A stretch of 64,000 bases of DNA from Symbiodinium natans (taxonomy: Eukaryota; Sar; Dinophyceae; Suessiales; Symbiodiniaceae), in NCBI GenBank assembly GCA_905221605.1, contig CAJNDS010002149.1:111501-175500 (forward strand), in the 5' to 3' direction. A program made the translations under genes and the position numbers. The notes under the pieces are model-generated. The model saw only the letters and a list, made by a program, of their open reading frames with translations, was not told the DNA's origin and ran no database searches. Below, piece after piece: positions 1-11,896 of this stretch (within the stretch, counting starts at the first letter, position 1; each line of letters starts with the position of its first letter).

Positions 1-899
1 TAGACGAGCCACAGGACTTCAACAACACATGGAGCACGATCCCTGGCCCAGCCTTTGTAGAGGTTGGAGCCACGATCGAGATCTCAGACAGCGCAGCATC
101 ACTTGCAAACAAATTGCGCTGCTCTCTACGTCAGATTCAGCGGATTCTGATGATCTACCGCCTGATGTAGTGAGGAGTTCTGGCCAGCCGCTAAAGTATT
201 CAGCGGAGCTGCTCGCCATTTCACTATGCCGAGCCCAGAAAGGGTAATGGAACTGTGTGCCATATGCCTAGGAAGCTTAGTGCATGTGCCCTTTCAACAA
301 GAAAGCCGAACAACATGCGAATGCGGCCTTCTGCGGACTGGGGGCCTTTGGCACTGTTGTCTTGAGGGCACAGTCTCAAGGGAACGTCGACCCAGGTGCT
401 TGTGCCCGTACCCTGCCCGTACCGATCAACATAGGGACAACGTGCTTCACATGGACTCAATGGATTCTTCAGCGCCCTCGAGATTGGGCAGATGTCCTGC
501 ACAGCGTGCATGGCAACACAGGACAACCCAAGACACTCCAGGAGCAAACGTGCATGCTTGCAGTGTCACAGTGTCATTCTTTGTATACGTGGCACCATCC
601 CAGGAGCGATCCCACTGCTGTTCTCCTGGCGATCTGGCCTAGACCGGTGTGCTAGTCGTCTGGGGCCACGGCGTGTGCAACACGTCCAGGTGCAAGCTCC
701 CTGCGTCTTGGACAGGTTGAGCCCCTTACTTTCAGGCCTATGCCTGTGGGAGCTCAAACTCATGCTTTACAGAAGACTCATGACTGTTGCTGATGACTGT
801 TGTTGCTGGAACTGCATCCGCTCCCTCACCTGGACTCTGACTCTGACTGCTACAAACCGGCCTGGCGAACGTCATGGCCACGCGGACGAAGTTCACAAC

Positions 900-2363
900 C
901 TCATGACGGAGCACGTGGGGCATGTCTGACCAAGCTCCTGCTGGATGCCCGTCGAAGGCTGAGGGCAAGTTAGATATTGAAGAGTACCCCTGAAAGGCAC
1001 TCATCCTACTAACTAGACACGCAGAGAGCAAGTTCTTTTTCATCTCCTGAGATCTAAGCGAGGTATTTGGAAGCATGGTGGGCATAGGGAATTGATTCTG
1101 AGGGCCCCGAGATGCCCTGTCCCTGCTGGGCTGCCAGCCGCAGGCCGAGTGGAGGATGGTAGGGGCGTCTGCACATCAAGCTGGAAGTCCGTAAGGTCCT
1201 GGGCTTTTTGCGGCGCAGCCGGACGCAAAGACACAAAACCGCTCTTGCTGCATGCATGAATAGACACCCTCGCGCACTGCGAACCGCCAAGTAACCCAAG
1301 TGTTTCGTGAGAAGGAACTTGAAACAGGTGAAAAAAACCTCGACCTCGTCCCAGCACCTATCGACACGCAGCCCACGCAGAGCAAAAGAACAGCAGGCAG
1401 AGCGTCGTAGCCCGGCAGTGTACGGGTGGAGTCAGCAACTTCGCCACCAGGCTTCCGCAGCACCTCCATCACCGGCATTGTCATCTTGAGTCATTAAAAA
1501 GTCATTAAGTCATTAGCACTGCTGCACTACATGGCGCTACATCTGGCATTCACCTTGATGTGGCCTTTTATGGCCTTCCGGGGGGGTCGACAGACAGAGG
1601 AGAGCAGCTTAAGCGGCTTCCTTGCGTCCTGTTTTGAACTATTGAAGCACAGGTGCCAGGCCCCAGTAGTTGGGGGTCGCCGCAGTACTCGGGTTGACAG
1701 CAGCCACACCGAACTCGTATGCGGTGTTGGGGTACCTCAGACTCGTGCAGTCGGCAGATGTACGGTTTGTGTGTATGTATGCATGCATGTATATATATGT
1801 GTACATAGCTATGGCCAAGTAGTGAAACGAATATTTCGAACAAAACACACACGCACACACTCACACCCATACATGCACGTGCACACCCACACCCACACGC
1901 CAACGCCCGCACAAGCACACGCACCCGCGAACACGCGCGCACACACACACACACACACTATTGCAGCCAAGATGGCACGAACATCTTTCGCACACAAGTC
2001 TAAAGATAGCATCATGTTCTTCATCTGTCTAAGCCACATTTGGCAAGTAATGGTCATCAGACGCATTTCGCAACAGCTCTCTTTTTGCGGGGGTGTTGTG
2101 TCGATATCAGCTTCATCTGATCTTCGATCGACATGCCACTTTCAACGACAATCCCAGCTGCACGTGACTGTGCCAGAGGACTTGTCAAGGGATTTCGGCC
2201 CCAGGCTGGCGACGGGCCCCATCAATAGAGTGTCACCATGCCCTTCCTCTATATCCCCTCTATCATGTGGCGACGCTCACTTCAACACGCAACATGATGG
2301 TTAGGCACAACATCCATCCCACTGGCAATGCAAAGACTCACATCACTCCTTTTGGAACAAGGG

Positions 2364-2413
<50 letters not shown>

Positions 2414-2848
2414 TACACACACACACACACACAGGTTCGCACCCTCTGTCGAAAGACTTGTCAGATTTGGGATTTAGGTTATCACTGCGTCACAAGCATT
2501 GTCACTGCAGGTAGACCAGGCGTCCTTGATCTAAATCCTTGCCTCATGTCACTCAGCTTCAAGAGAGTGACACGGGCACCTCTGCCCTTGCAGCTGCATT
2601 TACTATCCTTGGCAAACAGGAGTGTGCACACACACACACACAAAGACACAAAGACACAGACATAGACGCAAAGACGCAGAGACGCAGATACGCATGGTCG
2701 CACGCATGCACACACCCGCACACACACACACATCCATAATACACACACACACACCCACAAACCCACACACCCAGCCACCTAGACACCCACTCACCCACCC
2801 ACCCACCCACCCACCCCACCCACCCACCCACCCACCCACACACAGACA

Positions 2849-2885
<37 letters not shown>

Positions 2886-5800
2886 GGAGACACACACACA
2901 CACACAGACACAGAGACACAGACACAGCGACCCACACACACAGAGACACACACACACACACAGAGACACGCACACGCACACGCACACGCACACGCACACG
3001 CACACGCACACGCACGCGCACACGCCCACGCCCACGCCCACGCCCACGCCCACGCCCACGCCCACGCCCACGCCCACGCCCACGCCCACGCCCACGCCCA
3101 CGCCCACGCCCACGCCCACGCCCACGCCCACGCCCACGCCCACGCCCACGCCCACGCCCACGCCCACGCCCACGCCCACCACGCACACGTATATACATAT
3201 ATATATATATATGTGCACGAACATTAATTCGTCGTCGTGCGTGATGTGGCTAGATGTGACAGAGACACTGGTCAGCTTGCAAAGCTTCTATGTCGCTGTG
3301 TCTATGGGTTCTGAAGACCAACTTGTTCGGCCTCTGCAAAGAGCCCCTCCAGACTCTAGGCTCAGGATGCCTAAACAAAGATGTCGCTACAACTGCCGAT
3401 TGCTTTGCTGCAGACATGCAGTCAGGTTTCACTTGCTGCCCTGGCAAGGTCAGTGCCAAGGACAGGTACTGATGATAGACGTCGCCGGAAGTCGAGGTAA
3501 CGCCTGCCCCCGTGAAAGCGCAAACTGTTGGCTCAAAATCAATACGACCCCGCAGTCTCTGTCTTGGAACCTGAGCCTTTTACTCTTTCGAGGCTTTGTG
3601 TTTCGCGTGCAGCCGCGTGCACGGGCAAGGAAAGGCCCGCACATGGATCTTGATGCACCGGCGAGGTGAAGCATTGGTGTACGTCTTCGACCCTCGTAAC
3701 GATGCATAATCAGCCGATGCCGATGCACAACCAACTAGCCAAGCAGAAGCCGACAAACAAGCGAGCGATGGCACAAACTATTATAGTCGAATCTCATACA
3801 CCTTGCACCCCATCCTCGGTTTCGCACTAGAGGCAAGAGAAGCCTAGGGTAGGCTCAATTTTTCTAGTGAGGGTTTCCCTTTTAGGGCATCTTTTTTGAA
3901 TAGTCCGCCTTTTCAGGGCGCCCCCTGGACAGAAATTTCAAGAAGACCAGCAAGATACGCGGCCTGCAATCAGGATGCAGGAGCCTGCTGGCAGGCTAAT
4001 GTATTGCACCCGCGGGCGGCAGCGCAGCCTGGGGAAAGGGAACAGTAACCCCAAACACAAATTCCCAAGATTGATTGATTGATTGCCTGTGGGCGCGAAC
4101 GCCTTTGCGTTTGCAAGGCAACATAGGCTGACAATTTCCCAAGACCGGCAATTCAGATTCCCCTGGACAAGCGGCTCGTACCCAGGCGGTGCATGCACTT
4201 CCACTGCGGAGCCAACGTCCAGGAACCTTCTTCCCACGAGGATCCTAGTGATTGGTAGTAGAGACAGTCGCAATATAAGGGTAGTGCACCAGTATTAAGC
4301 GCAGCATAAAAGGAACATGTTATACTAGCATAGTAGCTTCTGCCAGAACGCACAAGCTTTCTCAGGCACTCTCAGCGGTGCCTCAAGAATGGAGCAGACT
4401 CAGAACGGCGCATGAAAGCCCAAAAGCTACTTTGACTTTGTCAGCTACTGAAAAAAGATGCTCAGGGTTCTCTTAGGTGACCTGCAAAAAAAGTATGGCC
4501 TGGGGCTTCTTAAAGGTACCGTTTCAAAAGCCGAGAGGCTGCGAAGCAACGAACCACACAAAGACGGTCGTCACCACGGCCTGGGAGCTCGGTGCAGCCC
4601 TTGTTTTTTGGCTTTGGGTTCAAGCCCTTCGATCATTCTCCCGACTCCGCTCCCCCCTCCCCCCCTTCGATGCCAAACCCTATTCTCACTAAACCCAGAC
4701 TGACAAGACCTGCCCCCCCCCCCCCCTTCCCTCCCAAGAACCCCCCGATCACGAATAGAAGAGTACATGTTGTCCATCTTCGGTTTGCAGATATGGACTG
4801 AGGTTATGTCACCATAATATAAAAAACATGCTTCTTTTACATAGACGCATTTGGTGTTTCAACTTAAGTTCCTGAGCAGCAATCCAGTCTTGGGTCGGGA
4901 ACGGGCTTCTGCAGCCCACGCGGCGCGCTGCGTGTTGCCTCCGATCGTCGCCTCGAGGAGGTCGCGGATCTCGTAGCCGGGCACCTGTCCGGCAGAGTCG
5001 AGGGAGCATGGCGGTCGAACATTCTCTAAGTACATGCGTTTTGCAGAGCAAGGCTCGTTTCCTGAAATAGCGCAAAAAACCTACAAGCGACTAAGGCCTT
5101 GGCACCAAAATTGGCCCTCAAGTGGCTCAACCCTGACGATTCCGCCCATGCCGTCGACGCCTGCGACCGCTGGCGCGCGAGGCTGGCCGGGGCCTTAAGT
5201 CGAGAGGGTCGTTTTCTGTAGTCTCAAACTCTCAAAACAGTCCCTAGCCAGAGTGCCGACAGCACCGCCGACGTGTTCTGCAGGTCCACGAACGACTCCA
5301 GCACCTATGGGGCTGAGACGAAGGTCAAGAACTCTGGCCGAGCTCTCTCGAGTGTCTTTAGAATCCATTCCGCAGGTATAAGAGAAACTCAGGAGAATGT
5401 AGCTTCATTTGAACTCGGGTGTACTTCCACGAACTGGCCATCTGCGCACAGGCTCGCGAACCCTACACGGTAATTCTAGCTGAGTTGCCCAAGTGTTTCC
5501 CACACCACCCTCTGCAGTGGCAGAGGGCGTCCGTGCCGCGTTTGTCACAAAGAGAGGCACCTTAGACGATGCGAGTCATATCATCAACACAACAACAAAC
5601 ATCAAGAATATGCATAATTCGGAACGCAAATAACAATGATGAAAGTTAATCATGAGTACAGCAGACGGCCGTTGGAACTCATGGTGTCATGTTCATGGGC
5701 CCCTGGTTCTCACGTGGTAGCAAGAGCAGTATGCTATGTAGGGGTTGATCGAAACTGAAGTCAGTGCTTGGGAGCCTTCGCACAGGAAATTCTACCAGAC

Positions 5801-6099
5801 GTACTGCAGGAGGGTACCTTAGTATCCATCAACCCCCATTTGCTGTCCAGCTGCGGAGATGGCCCCGGCTGGCAACTCACCATTCCTGCACGTGCTCCCC
5901 AGAAGGGGTGAAGGTGCGTGAGCCTCGCCGTTAATCAAGCTCTAAGTTACTTAAAGCCCCACAGCTACCCCCGGCCGAACAAAAGAACAACAAATGCCAA
6001 AACACCCTGCGGACTCCGCCTGGTCAGGAGCACAGCGGAGCGGCTGCTTCCTTCGCAGCGGTCGAAAACGGCGCTGGGCGTCACCGCCAGGCAGCTGAT
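900..6099 (-). CDS. Gene F: partial, unidentified multi-exon gene
   Basis: I do not recognise this gene. Candidate minus-strand exons, in transcription order, are 6034-6099 ([15 protein letters not shown]...), 5266-5304 ([13 protein letters not shown]), 5106-5160 ([13 protein letters not shown]...), 4920-4984 ([17 protein letters not shown]...), 1464-1484, about 1105-1198 ([16 protein letters not shown]...) and 900-958 ([19 protein letters not shown]). Each starts after AG and most end at a GT donor. Phase agrees for the first three (0 to 0 to 0). It does not agree cleanly from 5106 onward, so exons are missing or boundaries are off. The long gap 1.5-4.9 kb is filled by CA and CCCACG repeats and would be intron. 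The first exon's Cys and VTP context loosely resembles the modules of gene E. The gene lies downstream of gene A in the same direction and runs off the left edge. Confidence 0.4.
1848..1958. repeat. CA-rich microsatellite
   Basis: Imperfect (CA)n/(CACG)n/(CCCACA) tract, ending in a pure CA run. It produces the spurious open frames around 1.53-2.3 kb. Confidence 0.9.
2367..3180. repeat. Compound CA / CCCA / CCCACG microsatellite block
   Basis: (CA)n at 2367-2433, then CA and CAGACA tracts at 2625-2760, CCCA tracts at 2788-2838, CA and CACG tracts to about 3020, then a nearly perfect hexamer (CCCACG), about 26 copies, at about 3023-3178. An AT tract follows at 3187-3212. No gene is credible here. 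The 200-residue His-Ala and Val-Gly frames are translations of the repeat. Confidence 0.95.
3215..4915. other. Stretch with no supported gene
   Basis: Ordinary-composition DNA between the CCCACG repeat and the first clear exon of gene F on this side. It has short C runs near 4,715 and a Pu/Py-skewed stretch at 4,650-4,750. It is probably intron of gene F. I see no convincing exon in it. Confidence 0.5.
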
Positions 6100-7830
6100 C
6101 TGGGTTGAGGTTTTGTTGACTTGAAAGGGGGGGTGAAGTAAGCAACTTGTACAAGGCCGTGAGTAGCTCATTCCCAAGAGCATGCACCAACTAGAAACAA
6201 ACTTGGCGCGAGACAGCCGTCGTGAAAATATGTGGGTCAGTCTTTGCAACTGAGGGGACCACTGTGCGCTGGACGAGTAGGAGCTCAAAAGGCTCTCCAA
6301 TCCCTTCTCCGGCACAGAATTGGAGGTTCAGTTTGGGGTTGAATAAGTTAGAACTGGGGTTTGGGGGTTGAGTAGAGACTTGGGGTTCAACACGGAGCTT
6401 GCTACTTTCGTTCCCCGAAATTCTCCAAATGCCCTCACATGCCCTCAATGCCCTCGAAGCCTTCTGAGTACTCTTCCAAGGCAAACTCCGGTGCCGTGGA
6501 ACCCAGAATATTCTATGATGCCGCTGAGCAGCTGCAAAGTCGAATCCCAGCGGTGCACCTCGTGCTCCGACTGAGGGCGGGGGTCTTCAAGTCTTTAGGC
6601 TCTCGGGGGACCCCATCAAGTTCTGGAGGGACCCCCAGGATATAAAAGAAGGGTACTGCCCTTACCACCCGCCCCAAGGCAACTTGGGAAGCTCCAAACC
6701 CTTAAACCCCAAACTTGCACCCTAAGCACCCCCAAGGCCAGGGACCAACAAAGCAGCAACCCAGGATGCATCGACTCTCGTTTACCTGAAAGGCGTCAAC
6801 CCGGCAGGCGACTCAGTTTTCAAATGAAAGCGTTCAAGGCCAAGGCTGAGCCCTAGTAAGAGCGATCCTGCGGAAAACATGTGGGGAGCAGGGCTGTGAT
6901 CGTAACATCCCCGGGTTCGGCCATCTTGGGCGATCCCACTGAGCACATCACGACAAGAAGGCTACTTTGCCCCTGTTGAGACTTTGAACCGATCTCTGTC
7001 AGCTCTGGAGCACACCATTGCCGTGCTCACAGCAGGCCAGGGCAGGCCATGTTACGGCTGAGGAAGGACTGTGCTGTTAGCTGCATTTCCCTCTTGCCTT
7101 GCGTTCTTTTCAGCTCACGCAGTCAGCGACAGGCTGCGAACGGCGAAGTACCTGAGCATGCTGCTGCTGAAGACGCAACGCCCTGAGACTGCCGTGCCAG
7201 GCATGGAGTGGCCGTGAGCATGTTCAAACACATCGTGTACACAAAATTTGTCACAACAGCGATGATGCACGGCAAAACGGCGCATTCACCGTGAAAGACA
7301 TGCACACCAGCATCAATATGAGTACATGTGCGTGTGAATGTGTGTATGCATGCGTGTACGTACGGGTGTCATTTTGTCTCCATGCATGCACGCATGTGCC
7401 TGCGTGATCCGCGTTATGTCCATGTTTACTAAATTTTGTGTTTTCCTGTACCTGAGCCTATACTGATACGTGCTGCACGTGTACTTATACTTGTACGTAT
7501 ACTTGTGTTTGCACTTAGACATGCCTTACACTTATGCTTTTCTTTAAACCTTATGCAAACTGAAACTTTAACTTTTGCGTGTACTTACACTTACACATGT
7601 ACTTGTTCTTGTGCTTTTACTATACTTAGCTTCTGCATGTAATGCTTTTACTTACTCTCATGTCAGCAGTCCATGAACGAGAGCAAGCTCCCCTTCCACC
7701 AAAGCCCTTCTGTTCATGCTGGGGCCTGGGGGTTTCCGAAAACTTGGGATCCCTTGTTGAGGATACTTTCCATTTTTGCTGGGGCAGGGACCCTAGTGCT
7801 TTTTCAGATCCAGAGAAGCTGCAAAGCCAC
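6100..7830. other. Gap between genes A and F; telomere-like words and TAC-rich tract
   Basis: No exon I would defend. Degenerate GGGTTTAGGG-like words occur near 6,330-6,370 and AAACCCTAAGC-like words near 6,700-6,730. Between about 7,440 and 7,625 the sequence is an irregular array of ACTTATAC / ACTTACAC / ACTTGTAC words. The 3' end of gene A and the 5' end of gene F should fall here, but I cannot place either. Confidence 0.5.
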
Positions 7831-10132
7831 TGGCACGGCCTCGGCCCCCCAGCGGACCACTTCGCCGGTGGACAGCGTCGCAACGAAGCTGGAGGGTGGC
7901 TCTGCTGCCTGTGATGGTGGGCCGAGGCTATCCGAAAAACCTGAAACCAAGGATCAAGGTTGAGGGTTTTGGGCTTAAGGGTTAGGGTTTGGGGTTTAGG
8001 CTGGTCGAGCATTCAAGGGTAAAGGCCACTGCTTGCAGGACTCCTCAAGACAACCGAGGAGGGCCTCAGGGCCTCTTGTTGGCAGACGCGGTTTCGCACA
8101 TACACACCATCGTTGAGACGTGTAGAGATCGAGAAGCCTCCCCGAGCCAAAGCAGAGACACCACCAGCAGACCTTCAAACAAGAGCTGCGCTGCAAGTAA
8201 CTGGTCTTGCTCATCATGATGCGCTCTATGAACGCAGCATTTGAGTTCCGAAGCCAAGAAGATGCCCGCCAAGAAATGCTTTTGGGGGAGGGCCAGGTGC
8301 CAAGGTGCCAGGTGCCGAACACCTTGCCTGGGTGGCTCAAGAGATAGGCTGGGGCGGCTTTGGGTGAATACGGTATGTCAAGGCTAAAGCCTGAACCCGG
8401 CCACCCTAAACCCATCTTGCCCTGGATGCTAAACTACCCGAACACCTCAACCCTACCACAATTTGCCCTGAATCATGTCATGTCTAGCTGGGTAGACCGG
8501 GGGGGGGGGGTTAAGCCCTAAAGCCTGAAACGGCCAGGCTGCAGAAGCTCTGCCACCTCTGAGATGTCGCTCCCGGACTCTGCGAAGCCCCAGGCCACTA
8601 CCTTGCAATTCGCGGGAGGGTGCCTTTGATGAGGTTAGGGTGTTGGAGGCCGTTTGAGGATGCACTGACACATATACATACGTACATACATACATACATG
8701 CATACAGACAGACAGACATACATTTATATATATATATATATACACATGATGCATAAGATATACATGAATAAATACCTGTGTATGTACATGTTTCTTTACA
8801 TGTTTTCTTACATGTATAGATACATTTTATGTACATATCGGTTTGTTTATCTATGTTTACATGCTTTATCGACTTCGGGCTGTTAAAATGATGCATGGCA
8901 GTGTAAGGCCCCCATGGTTCAAGCACGAATCCACGCGCTCCTGAGCCGGAACCAAGGGTTTCGGGTTTAGGGAGCATTTAGAACATCTATAGTCCAAAGC
9001 ATCCTAAGCCCCTGAAGCCCCAAGTCCCCGAAGCCCAAAACCCCTACCCCTTTGATTCATCTGTGTCGCCGATCCATCAGCAAGAAGAGCAGCAAAAGCG
9101 CCACCAGATGACACAAGGTCCCTAGACAATGGATGCAGTAGTCCACAAGAATTGGAGGATCCAAACTAGTTGCACTCCTGATACACGAGATCACAAGTAG
9201 AGTGTGATCACTTCTTGGTTACTTTTATGATGCAGCACCGTATTCTGGGGTACCGCGCCTCTAATCTACCCCATGCTTATTCTAGGAACCCCCAGAAAGG
9301 TACAACCGCAAGGGACCGTGATTTGGGGAACATTTGGTCAAGGAAGGCCCTGGGCCCAAAATGGTTCATCTCCACAAACAACCCAGGCACCGAGATCCCT
9401 GCAATAAGCACCAAAATGTTCAGAAACGCAAGTCTCCTCAACACTCAGCAAAGGCTAGAAAGATTGAGCATTTGGGTCCCATTTGGGCCAAGTGCTGGGT
9501 CCGTTTTGCCGCATGTTGCCCCATGTTGCCCGCAAACTTAAACCCTAAACCCGCACAACCGCTGCAACACCAAGCCCATAGCACCCTAAACCATGCAACC
9601 CTTACAATCACTAGAACAGCTTATCCCTACATGCACGCAGGGCCTGACGTCTTTGAGGCGGTCTTGAACTTCGCGGCTGTCTCCTCCGAACCTGGGGCGA
9701 TGGTGGGAAACTGGGTTCCAGGCAATTTCGCTTGCGGTTCGGGGTTTGGGGTGAGGGTTCCTCTAAGGGGCTCAGAAATGAGACTAAAATTCTGTGGGCT
9801 TATGCAGGAGTTCGGTCCCATTAAATCTGAAACCAATTTTTGACATCAGCCCCGCATAATATGGTGCATTATTGTACACTGTACATCATTATATGGTTGT
9901 CAGAACGGTACGAGTAGCCTAGTTGAAAGTCCTTAACTGCATGCCCCCCCGCCCTGCCGTGGACTTCGACAAGCTTCCGCCAGTCGTCTTCTAAACCCTC
10001 AACCCCCAAGCCCTGGCCTAAAACGGCCTTGAAACCAGTCCATATTCGGGGCTCGGGAAGCTCGGCGTGGCCCCAGGTCACCACGCTGCCATCCTTCCGA
10101 AGCACAGCGAAGGCCAGGGAGCCGGCACAAAT
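7831..10132 (-). CDS. Gene A exons 14-16: RCC1-like repeats, third block
   Basis: Exons are 10,062-10,132 ([20 protein letters not shown] then GHA and GA), 9,649-9,691 ([15 protein letters not shown]) and 7,831-7,908 ([20 protein letters not shown] then GAEAVP). The first join uses a GC donor (GCTTCC) and restores a Glu codon across the junction. The second is phase 0 to 0. Donors at 9,649 and 7,831 are GTCAGG and GTGGCT. These are the last RCC1-like blades I can find. The gene should continue leftward to an unseen stop. Confidence 0.75.
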
Positions 10133-11859
10133 CTTCGAGACTCCTCTGACATCCACGGCATCCCACGGCTACATGACTTGGGCTTTGCCAAACAGAAGGT
10201 ACCCCACTTTGACAAGTACAAAGCTGGGGAAGTTGCCAACTTTATGAGGTTTGTTGCCCTGCAATTGCATGAGAAGACCCTGTCTGGAAGCTACGACACG
10301 CACATACACCCCTATACATAGGCCCTTTTGAGAGACCCTACATAGAACCTAAATCCCCGTTCTTTCACTTCACATTCAAGTGGGGGGAGAACTGAGCTCC
10401 ACTCCTTGGAGTTGGTCCCGGAATGCCGCGGTGTCGCCTCCAGCCAGCGCCATGCCCCAGGTTACCTGAGCTTCGAGGGTCGGGGGTCTGAAGCAACCTT
10501 CGCTTTGAGGCTTCAGGCTGCGCCGGCTTCAGAAGTCAAGGAGGGACACTGAAGGCCTCGACCCTGTTCATGTAAGGTTTAGGCAATTGAGGCTGGAAGC
10601 CACGTCTTCGTCCCGCGTCAACGCAGCGAACGCGCCACTCGTAGCTTCAATCCTGCGAAGGAGCGCAGGACGCATGGATCCGTGTCACGGAACGGCTGCG
10701 GCTCCGACACGTGCTGATGACATGGCTTTTCCCGGTTTAGGGGTTTGGGGGGGGGGGGGGGCCCGAAATACTTGCACATCCTGGACTCACATGTTGGATC
10801 TGGAAAATGGGCGTTAATGAACCGGCTCAGCCGAGGTGCTGAAATACATCCTTCAGCTGCTCGCTGACACCCTGGCCTAGCGTTGACTTGCGGATTGGGC
10901 TTTGGCATGCTTTGGGCATCGGCCATCTGTAAGATAGGAGTCTATTTGATCAGAATGGATACTTTGGGTAGTCTAAGCGCAAAACACATAAGGGTTATCA
11001 TTCCACGTGGGCCGGATTTTTCCAAGTAACACAGGTCTATTCAGATTTGAACGGTAGTTTACACCGCAGTTACATTATTTGAATTACACGGCGGGGAGAA
11101 AACTACTAACTTGCGCATGCTCGCGCTCCTCAATTGTGGACCGCGCAGCTCTCGCCGCCAAAGCCCGCTTGGCCCCAGGTCGTCACAGAGCCATCCGCGC
11201 GGATGGCGGCGAAGGCACGGAAGTTGCCCTTTTCGGCAGGGCCCCTAGATTCCCTAGACATGTGGAAACTAGACGTGTTCAAAAACTGAGTGGAAGAGCA
11301 TGCTTCTCCCAAAAAGTACCTAAAAGTCAGGGCCCTTGCTATACAGCTCTGCCAGGAAGCGAAATGCCACGCGCGGTGCTGTCCTGTCCTATTTTTAGCT
11401 CCACATCAAGGACCGTGGAAGCACCAACAGGTATCGAACTCTCCGTGAAAAGCGCCAATTACTTGGAAGCTTCGCACGTTCGTGACCGTTCGTGCCTTGT
11501 TTGTGACAGTGCCTGCGACGAAAAACCCCCCTCATTCATCGGCAAGACGCTGGCCTTGATTCCCGTGACATCTGCAAGCTCATGGAAGCCATCTCAGCTG
11601 CACGTTCTCAAGACGGCCCTCAAGGGATACAAGGAATACAGTGAGATGGCTCCAGCTTATCTCTCGGAACTATGAACCCTCTTGGTAGAGTAGTAAAAGC
11701 ACTTGTATGCTTTGAACCACAATCTCAAAGCCTGTCTTGAGCCCGCAATCTTACATGCTAACACGCTCAGGAATAATCTAAATAAGGCTGCATGTACTGT
11801 ATATGCTTGTACATATCTCTGTATACATACGCATGTATGTGTATACATACATATATGCA

Positions 11860-11896
<37 letters not shown>

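Noticed and set aside
2559-3224. 200-221-residue open frames of Val-Gly, His-Ala and Arg-Gly
   Set aside because: Translations of CA and CCCACG repeats, open on both strands at once with no splice or start context.
5106-5210. Plus-strand reading [20 protein letters not shown]
   Set aside because: Protein-like, but there is no start or matching plus-strand neighbour. The minus strand has an AG acceptor, a GTGCC donor and the right phase. Not fully excluded.
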